Assembly (NCBI GenBank): GCA_035628645.1
Contig: DASPJL010000032.1
Coordinates: 1-18,101 of the forward strand
Source of the DNA: DASPJL01 sp035628645
GTDB lineage: Bacteria; Bacteroidota; Bacteroidia; Cytophagales; Cyclobacteriaceae
Reading direction: 5' to 3'
DNA: 18,101 nucleotides
Made by a program: the position numbers and the translations under genes. The notes beneath the pieces are model-generated. The model saw only the letters and a list, made by a program, of their open reading frames with translations, made no database searches and was not told where the DNA came from. Positions 1-7,061 of this stretch are shown one piece after another (the stretch's first letter is position 1; each line of letters begins with the position of its first letter).

Positions 1-1559
1 AAAATTACTTTACTATAGACAAAACGTTAGGTGAGGCGCACAAATTTAATGTGGTAGGTGGTTTTTCTATTCAAAAGTCTTTGACTAGGTGGGCTGATCT
101 TGAAGCGAGGGTTTTCCCAAATGACAACTTGCAAAATGAAAACCTGAACAGTGCAGGGAAACAAATTGTAAATAATCGCCCAACAGAAGAATCTATTCTT
201 GAATCATGGTACGGAAGGGTAAATTATATACTCAAAGACAAATACATGGTGACTTTTACCGGTCGTGCTGATGGATCTACAAAATTTGGAAGCAATAACA
301 AATGGGGTTTCTTTCCGTCAGGAGCAGTAGCATGGAAGCTTGGTGAAGAAGATTTTATCAGATCTTTGAATATCTTCTCTGAGTTAAAACTGAGAGCAAG
401 TTATGGTTTAACAGGAAACCAGGGGCTACCTCCTTATAGAACTTTAGACAGATTCGGAACAGGAAAATATTTTACAGGTACCACTTTTGAAACTGGCTTT
501 GGTCCTGGGTTAGCAGGTGAATCAAACCAACAAGGACTTAAATTGGTTGGAGGTTTGCAAAATAATGATCTGAAATGGGAAACTACGACCACTCTTGATG
601 CGGGTATCGATATAGGTATTCTTAATCAAAGGTTTACACTTACGGCTGATTATTATATAAAAAACACGGTTGATTTGTTAAGAATAAGATCTGTTGCAGC
701 TTCTACCGGATATGATGAACAATGGGTAAACGATGGAGAGATTAAAAATACAGGAGTAGAGCTGGGACTTAGCGCAAACGTAATACAATCTTCAGATCTT
801 AACTGGAATGTAGGTGGTAATATTACTGTAAACCGCAATGAAGTTGTGGCAATGGGAGAAAGTGACATTGTACAGACAGGTGGTTATGTAGAGCAAATCC
901 GTCAAAATGCAAATTACTTTATTGTAGGTCAGCCGATCTATTCCTTCTATGGTTACAAAACCAATGGAATTATTCAAACGGAAGAAGAAGGTTTGGCTGC
1001 AGGACTAACAGGCGCAGAAGCTTTACCAGGAGAAATAAAATACATGGATATATCCGGTCCGGATGGAGTTCCCGATGGATTAATTGATGGTAACGACAGA
1101 ACAATTATCGGGAATCCAAACCCTGATTTTATTTACAGCTTCAATACCAAAGTGGAGTATAAAAACTTTGACCTTTCAGCGCAGTTTTATGGTGTTCAGG
1201 GAAATGACGTGCTTGATTTAAGGAAAATGACCGCCAGCAGACAAGTGTTGAGATGGACGATAGACAATCCAAGTAATGAATATCCAAGAGCGAACAACAG
1301 CAGGGGGTACAAAGCATCTGACTTTTTCATTACAGACGGATCATTCCTTAGAATTCAGAACGTCACTTTAGGTTATAATGTAAAGCAAAATTTAGTAAAG
1401 GCAATATCCAGTCTGCGAGTTTATTTGTCAGGTAATAATCTTTACACCTTCACGAAGTTCAATCCGGGTTACGATCCTGAAGTTTCCGAAAGCGGAATTC
1501 ACTGGGGAGGTTATCCAAAACCAAGAGCTTATACATTAGGAATTAATATCGGATTTTAA
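1..1559 (+). CDS. SusC/RagA-type TonB-dependent outer-membrane receptor, C-terminal half (5' end outside window)
   Basis: This is the beta-barrel half of a SusC-family TonB-dependent receptor, which imports oligosaccharides or similar oligomers across the outer membrane with a SusD lipoprotein as lid. The frame is open from base 3 to the stop at 1557-1559, giving about 518 residues. The GTG at 51 is internal, because the codons before it (ending HKFNVVGGF across the GTG) continue the barrel. Seen directly: barrel segments such as LRASYGLTGNQG, TADYYIKNT, YSFYGYKTNG and GNPNPDFIYSFNTK, and a C-terminal strand YTLGINIGF ending in Phe as expected for an outer-membrane barrel. SusC proteins are usually about 1000 residues, so the signal peptide, carboxypeptidase-like domain and plug lie upstream of the window. 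The SusD gene starts 16 bp downstream, so the two are almost certainly co-transcribed. The substrate cannot be deduced. Confidence 0.95.
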   Translation, partial: NYFTIDKTLGEAHKFNVVGGFSIQKSLTRWADLEARVFPNDNLQNENLNSAGKQIVNNRPTEESILESWYGRVNYILKDKYMVTFTGRADGSTKFGSNNKWGFFPSGAVAWKLGEEDFIRSLNIFSELKLRASYGLTGNQGLPPYRTLDRFGTGKYFTGTTFETGFGPGLAGESNQQGLKLVGGLQNNDLKWETTTTLDAGIDIGILNQRFTLTADYYIKNTVDLLRIRSVAASTGYDEQWVNDGEIKNTGVELGLSANVIQSSDLNWNVGGNITVNRNEVVAMGESDIVQTGGYVEQIRQNANYFIVGQPIYSFYGYKTNGIIQTEEEGLAAGLTGAEALPGEIKYMDISGPDGVPDGLIDGNDRTIIGNPNPDFIYSFNTKVEYKNFDLSAQFYGVQGNDVLDLRKMTASRQVLRWTIDNPSNEYPRANNSRGYKASDFFITDGSFLRIQNVTLGYNVKQNLVKAISSLRVYLSGNNLYTFTKFNPGYDPEVSESGIHWGGYPKPRAYTLGINIGF

Positions 1560-1575
1560 TTTAAAGCATAAGATC

Positions 1576-3075
1576 ATGAATTTTAAAAAACATATATATA
1601 GATTATTGGTTTTGACCGTCGTTCTGTCAAGTTGTGCAGACCTGGAGGAAAAACCACATGGCATCACCAACACCATTTCGTTCTATAAAACGGAAGCAGA
1701 TGCTAACGCAGCCTTAATTTATGCTTATTCCGTATTGCCGGAGGTAGGCTACTATTCTAGGATGTATTATGTAGTTACCGAATTGCCTACTGAGAATCTT
1801 ACTATGAAAGGCGATGCAGGTATTGGTAACACCGAGTTGGATCAATTGAGAATGACTTCGACCAATACCGATATAGGTAACATTTGGGGGTATATGTACA
1901 ATGCCATTTTACGGGCAAATGCAGTAATTGCCAATGTGCCTCAGATAGCAGTAATGTCTGAAGCTTCCAGAAATCAAGTGATAGGCGAGGGATATTTTCT
2001 GAGAGGTTTACATTATTTTAACCTTGTCCGTATGTTCGGTGAAGTGCCTGTCAGAACAGAACCACTTACGAATGTTGACCAGATACCCAAAGCTAAATCA
2101 ACGATAAAAGAGGTCTATGACCTTATAATAAGTGATCTGCAAAAGGCTGAAGAATTGATGAGTGCTGAGGAGAATCTGGAAGGAAGAGCAAACAAAATTG
2201 CTGCACAAGCCTTACTTTCTAAAGTTTATCTTCATTTAGCTTCTTCGGGGGAATCAGCGTCTCCAGGTTATGATTTTGTAACGAGCCCTGAGGAAATGTA
2301 TACCAACGCAAAGACTTACTCAGGCAAAGTGGTAAATGAGCAATCCGTTTTCGGATTCACAGAATCTCTACGGGAAATTTGGGACATAGAAAAATACAAA
2401 GTTCCTTCCGCTGTTACCGAACACATCTTCGATGCGGCAGTTGACCGAAATGGAGCTGCTGAAGGGAATTATTCCAAATTACCAAATATGTTCCTTCCAG
2501 CCATTGGATTTAATATGATATTGGATGATGGGATTAACATCGGACAGGGATGGAATCACTTTCAAACGGAGCCGGCCATATATAACTTTTATGCCGACAA
2601 TGACAAAAGGAAAACTGAGCTTATTGTTTCATCAGTAAAGGACGATAAAGGCGTTGAAAGAACCTTAAATATTAATGATTGGTCACGGCCTTTTTCAAGG
2701 AAATATATTGATCCAAAACGTATCGGTGATGCAAGCAGTGCCAATTCTCCTGTAATTCGCTATAGTGATATACTACTGGTTTATGCGGAAGCGAACGGTC
2801 CGACACCAGAAGGATATGCAGCTATTAATAGAATAAGGAATAGGGCAGGTATCGGCGACCTTACTACAGGACTTAGTGTTCCTGATTTTCGTCAGGCGGT
2901 AGTAGAGGAAAGAGCAAGGGAGCTTGCCTTCGAAGGCCATCGTTTGTTTGATCTTCGCCGTACCAATTCGGTTGAAAAAATCCTTGTTGATAAATATGGC
3001 AAGACCATTACAAGCGGTGGTTATTTCTTCCTGATACCACAAAAAGAATTAGATACTAACCCTTTAATGAAATAA
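1576..3075 (+). CDS. SusD/RagB-family nutrient-binding outer-membrane lipoprotein
   Basis: SusD-like lipoprotein of 499 residues, the usual family length (about 480-600). It sits on the cell surface and closes over the SusC barrel to capture the ligand. The signal peptide ends in a lipobox LSSC with the acylated Cys at residue 20. The following ADLEE is acidic, as in Bacteroidota lipoprotein export signals. The N-terminal SusD segment FYKTEADANAALIYAYS lies near residues 37-53. TPR-like helices with GEGYFLRGLHYFNLVRMFGEVP follow near 135-160. The C-terminal RagB/SusD hallmark is clear: IRYSDILLVYAEA, then AINRIRNRAGI and VVEERARELAFEGHRLFDLRR. The ATG at 1576 is chosen because the signal peptide begins there; no Shine-Dalgarno is present. 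It is 16 bp after susC and 3 bp before the next gene, so it is the middle gene of an operon. Confidence 0.96.
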   Translation: MNFKKHIYRLLVLTVVLSSCADLEEKPHGITNTISFYKTEADANAALIYAYSVLPEVGYYSRMYYVVTELPTENLTMKGDAGIGNTELDQLRMTSTNTDIGNIWGYMYNAILRANAVIANVPQIAVMSEASRNQVIGEGYFLRGLHYFNLVRMFGEVPVRTEPLTNVDQIPKAKSTIKEVYDLIISDLQKAEELMSAEENLEGRANKIAAQALLSKVYLHLASSGESASPGYDFVTSPEEMYTNAKTYSGKVVNEQSVFGFTESLREIWDIEKYKVPSAVTEHIFDAAVDRNGAAEGNYSKLPNMFLPAIGFNMILDDGINIGQGWNHFQTEPAIYNFYADNDKRKTELIVSSVKDDKGVERTLNINDWSRPFSRKYIDPKRIGDASSANSPVIRYSDILLVYAEANGPTPEGYAAINRIRNRAGIGDLTTGLSVPDFRQAVVEERARELAFEGHRLFDLRRTNSVEKILVDKYGKTITSGGYFFLIPQKELDTNPLMK

Positions 3076-3078
3076 AAG

Positions 3079-4011
3079 ATGAAGAAATATACAATATTCA
3101 GTATTGCGGTATTTTTTATCGTTAGTACTATACAATTTTCCTGCACCAGGGATCCTTACGAGGATGTTTACAGCAATGAACGTTCAATTGACAATGTTAC
3201 TTTGGGTGGAGATCTTATGCAGGTTGGCCCTGCCGTTGTAGACAGGGAAAAAGGAACGGCGACTGTAAAAGTATTGATGCAGCAGGGGACTGATCTTTCA
3301 AACGTTGTTGCGAAAGTGCTTCCTTCTTATAGAGCTACCATCAGCCCTGGTCCTGACCAACCTGTAAATTTTGCTGGCAATAATAATAAGTTTACTTACA
3401 CGGTTACTGCTGAATCAGGAAGTACCCGTGACTGGACCGTTGAGCTTGTCCCATTTACAGAAACGTTACTCGGTACTTATGATATCCAGGGCTTAATAGT
3501 ATTTGGCGGAACAGGTCCGGAGTATGGAGGAGGCGCAGTGATGCCGCTGACTGATAAGCCATGGGTTTGGCCTGAAACAGGCGGACCTGCAGCAGAAATG
3601 GATAATCAGCTGACATTCGAATATACCGGTACAACTGCCCTTGGGGAAACCTATGGAAAAGTTACAAACAGTGCCGGTGCTGATGGACTTTATGCCAACT
3701 TCCTTTTTATTGGTGATCCTCAAACAGATGTAAATCCCTTTTACAGAACAATTCCTAAAGGCGAAGCTACCTGGACCCGTAATTATGAAAAAAATACCGT
3801 GACCTTTACTTTTTCTGACGGACGTACGGCTGTAGGAACTTTTGAAGAAGCCGGAACCGAAGATTTGAACAACGGTCTTTCAAAAACCATCACGGACAAT
3901 GCCTTCTCTTTTACTTTGAAAGGTACCGATGATTGGGACAAAATTTATTCAGATTACGATAAGTTTGTAAAAAACCCCAGGAAATTCTGGATTGATATTA
4001 AAAGACGTTGA
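3079..4011 (+). CDS. DUF5018-like surface lipoprotein in SusE/SusF position
   Basis: Lipoprotein of 310 residues in the slot usually held by SusE/SusF-type surface glycan-binding proteins. The signal peptide ends with lipobox QFSC (Cys22), followed by acidic TRDPYEDVY. Residues about 38-128 form an Ig-like segment typical of DUF5018-type proteins: a stretch on unbounded P-S-Y-R-A-T-I-S-P then FTYTVTAESGSTRDWTVEL. Residues about 130-310 are a second, Gly- and aromatic-rich region (FGGTGPEYGGGAV, DKPWVWPETGGPAAEMDN) that I recognise only as common in such lipoproteins. Trp and Tyr are abundant, as in carbohydrate-binding surfaces, but no catalytic motif is visible. It starts 3 bp after susD and is followed by an intrinsic terminator, so it is the last gene of the operon. 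A role as an accessory ligand-binding protein is inference from position. Confidence 0.8.
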   Translation: MKKYTIFSIAVFFIVSTIQFSCTRDPYEDVYSNERSIDNVTLGGDLMQVGPAVVDREKGTATVKVLMQQGTDLSNVVAKVLPSYRATISPGPDQPVNFAGNNNKFTYTVTAESGSTRDWTVELVPFTETLLGTYDIQGLIVFGGTGPEYGGGAVMPLTDKPWVWPETGGPAAEMDNQLTFEYTGTTALGETYGKVTNSAGADGLYANFLFIGDPQTDVNPFYRTIPKGEATWTRNYEKNTVTFTFSDGRTAVGTFEEAGTEDLNNGLSKTITDNAFSFTLKGTDDWDKIYSDYDKFVKNPRKFWIDIKRR

Positions 4012-4047
4012 TAAGCGATTTTAATAGAGAATAAATCAGTGTTAAAC

Positions 4048-4083
4048 AAAAAGCTGCAAGTTGGGTTCCTTGCAGCTTTTTTT
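4048..4083 (+). terminator. Rho-independent terminator of the SusCD operon
   Basis: A perfect 13-bp inverted repeat (arms 4048-4060 and 4069-4081, core AGCTGCAAG / CTTGCAGCT) encloses an 8-nt loop and runs into a T-rich tail ending at 4083. It begins 37 bp after the stop of the DUF5018-like gene. The upstream A-run makes it possibly bidirectional, but the convergent kinase gene ends about 90 bp away, so its main role is closing the plus-strand operon. Confidence 0.93.
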
Positions 4084-4176
4084 GTGTAAAATCATGTTTT
4101 AGCAAAATCTAATAATAGTTCATCCCATTTCTTTGTTGTCTTTTTTATCTTCGGCAAGCGAAGCAAAAGTTAAAAA

Positions 4177-5058
4177 TCAACAACACAGGGATTTTTCAAA
4201 CCATCCACCTGCTGCGCCAATTATAGCGGCATCTTCGCCCAGTGAAGCGATTTTAATTGGAAGGGTAATGCCTCTCCTGTTTAGCTCTTCGATAACCACT
4301 GGTAAGAATAATTCGGAAGCATTGGAAATATTTCCCCCGAGTATAATTACCTCTGCAACTTCCGATTCCAGGAATTTATATAAAAAGGAGGAAAGGTTGT
4401 TTCCAAATTCGTCAAACACTACCCTGGCTAGATTGTCCGAGTTATAGCGTTCAAATAACTCTTTCACGTTTTTTACTTCCTTCCCTGACAGTTCCTGATA
4501 CCTTTGTTTAAACCAACGGGTAGACATATAATCCTCTGCAATTCCATTTTTAAAAGGCATGCACCACAAATTGGCATCATTGCCCACTTGATTTTTGAGA
4601 ACGGCTGATCCTAAACCTGTACCCAACGTTATACCTATGGCATTTTCATATCCCTGAATCGATCCGCCAAAAAATTCGCCCTGGATGAAACTTCCCGCAT
4701 CGTTGACCAGGTAGAAATTTTCAGGAGCAAGGCTAAGTTCAGCGCCCAGGAGGTTTTTGATATTTTTTCCATACAAAGAATCGTATTTGTCCTGGTCTTT
4801 TATAAGTGATATTCCTTCTTCATAATCGAACGGACCGGGCATGGCTATTCCAATCTTTCCTCGTCCGTCAGGATGAAAGGCGAAGGTTTCCCGAATTACT
4901 TCGGCCCATTGTTTTATTATTTCATGTGCACTGCCATGTGAATTAACAGGTTTTCTCGTTCGGGTGGCAGGTAGAAGACTTTTATTGTTTAAATCAACAA
5001 GCGCAGCAGTTATATGAGAGCCTCCAATATCGGCACCAAGTACAATCGAATTATTCAT
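4177..5058 (-). CDS. ROK-family sugar kinase (glucokinase-like), zinc motif absent
   Basis: ROK-family cytoplasmic kinase of 293 residues that would phosphorylate a hexose or amino sugar with ATP. Seen: the phosphate-binding loop GADIGGSHITAALVD at residues 8-22, a probable catalytic Asp120 in LVNDAGSFIQGE, the glycine-rich GITLGTGLGSAV at 142-153, an adenosine motif VIILGGNISNASELF at 237-251 and the C-terminal LGEDAAIIGAAGG at 273-285. The CxCGxxGCxE zinc motif of classical ROK proteins is missing; the region after GTGLGS runs directly to IAEDYMSTRW. The ATG at 5058 is preferred over an in-frame TTG at 5088, because the TTG lies inside a promoter box (5086-5093) and the domain begins right after the ATG. 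It is convergent with the SusCD operon, so a link to sugars imported by that system is plausible but unproven. Substrate is unknown. Confidence 0.87.
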   Translation of the reverse strand: MNNSIVLGADIGGSHITAALVDLNNKSLLPATRTRKPVNSHGSAHEIIKQWAEVIRETFAFHPDGRGKIGIAMPGPFDYEEGISLIKDQDKYDSLYGKNIKNLLGAELSLAPENFYLVNDAGSFIQGEFFGGSIQGYENAIGITLGTGLGSAVLKNQVGNDANLWCMPFKNGIAEDYMSTRWFKQRYQELSGKEVKNVKELFERYNSDNLARVVFDEFGNNLSSFLYKFLESEVAEVIILGGNISNASELFLPVVIEELNRRGITLPIKIASLGEDAAIIGAAGGWFEKSLCC

Positions 5059-5085
5059 TAGTGTAGTAAAATTAATAAGTTGGTT

Positions 5086-5093
5086 CAAAGGTA
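5086..5093 (-). promoter_or_regulatory. Putative Bacteroidota -7 box (TACCTTTG) for the ROK kinase
   Basis: Read on the minus strand this is TACCTTTG, an exact match to the Bacteroidota -7 consensus TAnnTTTG, placed 27 nt before the chosen ATG at 5058. No clear TTTG -33 element is seen at the expected distance, so the call rests on the -7 box and position. It implies a short leader of about 20 nt and argues against a TTG start at 5088. Confidence 0.45.
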
Positions 5094-5180
5094 TGCAATG
5101 TCGGCTTTGAGTAGATAATGCGAAGCGTTATTCTATTTCCAATTGCTCATCAACACATATCATATTAACACATTATCCCT

Positions 5181-6755
5181 TTATTTGTTTTTCTTTTTAA
5201 CTTCCTCTTCAAGCTTCTTTACTTCCGTTATGTCGGTTTGGATTCCCAGGAGTCCCATCTGATTTAGGTAGCCAATATAAAAGGGCATTTTTGTGGTCTG
5301 TAGAATCTTTTCTGTGCCGTTTTTGTCTTTAAAAATTTCCTCAGGAAAATAAACGGGCTTACCCGATTTGATGATTTCCAATTCTTTATTTCTGTAGTCG
5401 GTAGCAGATTCGAGGTCAAAGAAATCAAAATCAGATTTACCCAATAGCTCATCCACACTTAATTTATGGGCCTCGGCAACGGCGTTATTCGCCAAAAGAA
5501 ACTTGCCATCCTTGTCTTTTAAAAATATTTTTTGAGGAAGTTTATTGATTACCTCTATTAATGTTTTTTCGTGTTCTTCAAGAGTTTTGAGTATTTCTTT
5601 TGATTTCTCCTCATCTCTCAGCTTCATCGTTTCTATCTCTTCCAGCTTTTCTTTTAGCTCTAGTTCTCTAGTCGAAAGCTTATCCACAAGTTTTACCATT
5701 TCCGCTTCTTTTCTTCTCATTTCTTCTTGTGTGGCCTCAAGTTCTTCCATATTCTGTTTCATTTCCTCTTCCTGAGATTTAAGTTCTTCAGTTTGCTGCT
5801 GCGAAGCTTCCAATAGCAACCGTGTCCGGTCATTTTTTCTGAAGCTGCTGACGGCAGAAGCAATATTTTCTCCTAATTTTTCAAGGAAGTCGATCTGATA
5901 TGGCAGGATCTCATTAAATGAAGCCATTTCTACAATACACTCTACATTTTCGTCTGATTTAAAAGGAATAACAAGCAATGTGCGAGGCTTGGCGCTTCCC
6001 AAAGAGGAAACTATATTGGTATATTCCTCAGGAATATTTTTAATGTACACATGGCTTTGTTCAAGGTAAGCTTGTCCTACTAAGCCTTCACCTACCTTTA
6101 ATTCTTTCGTTAAGTATTTCCTGCGTTCGTAAGCATAACAGGCTGCCAGATCAATGGAAGTTTCTTCTTCATTCATATTAACAAGAAATAAACCTCCCTG
6201 ATTTGCATTAAAATATTTAACCAAATTGGAGATAATGTCCTGGTAATAGTCTTCCCTTTTGGAATGATTTTTCCGGAGAATTTCTGTGAACAGGGCCATC
6301 CCATCTGCCTTCCATTTTCTTTGTTCTTCTTCCTCATTAATAGAACTCATTTGGTTTCTTAAATCCAAAAGATCTTGAATCAGTGTGGATTTTAACTTCA
6401 TATTCTCATCTTCTTCTATGGAGGAATTTAAATTCCCCGACTTAAGGTCGTGAATGAATCTGGATGAATCGGAAATGATCCTGGAATAAGCGGTAAAGCC
6501 TTTATTTAAAGTATGAAATGAGCCATCGGGCGTTTGGTTACTTTGAATAAACGCTTCGGAAACAGCTTTTGAAAGCTTAGTAATTGAAGAAAATAAGGTG
6601 TTTAGCGATTTAAAAATCAACAAAAGCACTACAGTTATTACTGCAAAAACAATAGTGTTAAATGCCGTTCCATCATTGAATTTAACAATATAGTTTACTG
6701 CTGTACATAGGAAGACAACTATTAAAAGGAGGTTAATTTTGTTTCTTGCCGTCAT
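5181..6755 (-). CDS. Membrane-anchored GAF-PAS sensory protein without an output domain
   Basis: Protein of 524 residues. Two hydrophobic segments near residues 8-24 and 33-49 should anchor it in the inner membrane with a very short loop between them. A helical linker (about 50-150) leads to a GAF domain (about 155-305, with VGEGLVGQAYLEQSHVYIKN and TLLVIPFKS). A long Glu/Lys-rich coiled coil (about 310-400) follows, then a PAS domain (about 398-512, with KIFLKDKDGKFLLANNAVAE and GIQTDITE). The protein stops nine residues after a last short coil, with no kinase, cyclase, MCP or DNA-binding domain. Related architectures are frequent in Cytophagales, where GAF and PAS normally sense small ligands or redox state. 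It probably passes signals by dimerisation or partner binding; the partner is not in the window. The TAA at 5181-5183 follows lysine-rich codons, and no output domain is seen downstream. Confidence 0.83.
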   Translation of the reverse strand: MTARNKINLLLIVVFLCTAVNYIVKFNDGTAFNTIVFAVITVVLLLIFKSLNTLFSSITKLSKAVSEAFIQSNQTPDGSFHTLNKGFTAYSRIISDSSRFIHDLKSGNLNSSIEEDENMKLKSTLIQDLLDLRNQMSSINEEEEQRKWKADGMALFTEILRKNHSKREDYYQDIISNLVKYFNANQGGLFLVNMNEEETSIDLAACYAYERRKYLTKELKVGEGLVGQAYLEQSHVYIKNIPEEYTNIVSSLGSAKPRTLLVIPFKSDENVECIVEMASFNEILPYQIDFLEKLGENIASAVSSFRKNDRTRLLLEASQQQTEELKSQEEEMKQNMEELEATQEEMRRKEAEMVKLVDKLSTRELELKEKLEEIETMKLRDEEKSKEILKTLEEHEKTLIEVINKLPQKIFLKDKDGKFLLANNAVAEAHKLSVDELLGKSDFDFFDLESATDYRNKELEIIKSGKPVYFPEEIFKDKNGTEKILQTTKMPFYIGYLNQMGLLGIQTDITEVKKLEEEVKKKNK

Positions 6756-6828
6756 GTTACCAGGTTTTGTAATGTAACTATCTAAAAAACAGTGTTGATG
6801 TTTAATATTAAATAGTAAACACCCATAT

Positions 6829-6836
6829 CAAAACTA
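6829..6836 (-). promoter_or_regulatory. Possible -7 box (TAGTTTTG) for the GAF-PAS gene
   Basis: On the minus strand this reads TAGTTTTG and fits TAnnTTTG, 74 nt before the ATG at 6755. There is no convincing TTTG at -33, so this is a weak call. Confidence 0.3.
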
Positions 6837-6884
6837 AAGTAATTCTTAATGTAAAATTTTCCTATAGTCCGTGTTTTTTGAATT

Positions 6885-7047
6885 TTTGACTGAAAAAGGT
6901 AAATCTTTCATTTGCACACGTTTGAAGCAACTTGTAAGCAAGAAGGATATTATTGATGGCATTAAAATAAGGAAATAGGATGGTGAGCAGCTTTATAAAA
7001 GGGTTTATAATAAAAAAAGCAGCCATAGACTTCCATGACTGCTTTTA
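6885..7047 (+). ncRNA. Candidate small RNA transcription unit (rRNA/tRNA-type promoter to terminator)
   Basis: In the 306-bp gap between 6756 and 7061 the plus strand carries TTTG (6885-6888, in TTTTTGAC), an 18-nt spacer and TTCATTTG (6907-6914) followed by CACACG. This is one mismatch from the TAnnTTTG box and resembles the TTTGCAC initiation context common before Bacteroidota stable-RNA genes. About 100 nt later a hairpin with arms AAAAGCAG (7015-7022) and CTGCTTTT (7039-7046) could end a transcript of roughly 125 nt. The segment between does not fold into a tRNA by eye and lacks SRP, 6S or tmRNA hallmarks. Two short reading frames cross the area (GTG 6871 to 6978; ATG 6980 to about 7054). 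The first includes the promoter and the second the terminator, so neither is convincing. It could be a small RNA, the relic of a lost tRNA gene, or chance. Confidence 0.35.
7012..7047 (-). terminator. Intrinsic terminator after the second barrel gene (possibly bidirectional)
   Basis: Inverted repeat AAAAGCAG (7015-7022) / CTGCTTTT (7039-7046), with an inner CAT/ATG pairing and a loop of about 10 nt. Read on the minus strand, the stem is followed by a run of seven T (bases 7012-7018), a classical terminator about 15 bp after the stop codon of the gene ending at 7062. Read on the plus strand it ends in TTTTATTT, so it may also stop transcripts from the candidate small RNA promoter. Confidence 0.8.
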
Positions 7048-7061
7048 TTTATAGCATATTT

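Noticed and set aside
51..1559. GTG at 51 as the start of the SusC gene
   Set aside because: The frame is open upstream to the window edge and reads as barrel sequence, and the signal peptide and plug are missing, so the true start is outside.
4145..4170. CTTCG/CGAAG hairpin after the ROK kinase as terminator
   Set aside because: Only 5 bp and not followed by a T-run on the minus strand.
4133..4447. 104-codon plus-strand frame
   Set aside because: Lies over the 3' part of the ROK kinase gene on the other strand; low-complexity Ser/Pro/Ala composition and no domain.
5058..5088. TTG at 5088 as start of the ROK kinase
   Set aside because: It overlaps the TACCTTTG promoter box and adds 10 residues with no family match; ATG at 5058 fits the domain start.
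5545..5775. 76-codon serine-rich plus-strand frame
   Set aside because: Antisense shadow of the coiled coil of the GAF-PAS protein; Ser/Phe repeats are the reverse complement of Glu/Lys codons.
6871..6978. 35-codon plus-strand frame starting with GTG, and a 24-codon frame from ATG at 6980
   Set aside because: The first spans the putative promoter and the second the terminator; neither has a Shine-Dalgarno, signal or recognisable domain, and short frames are expected by chance.
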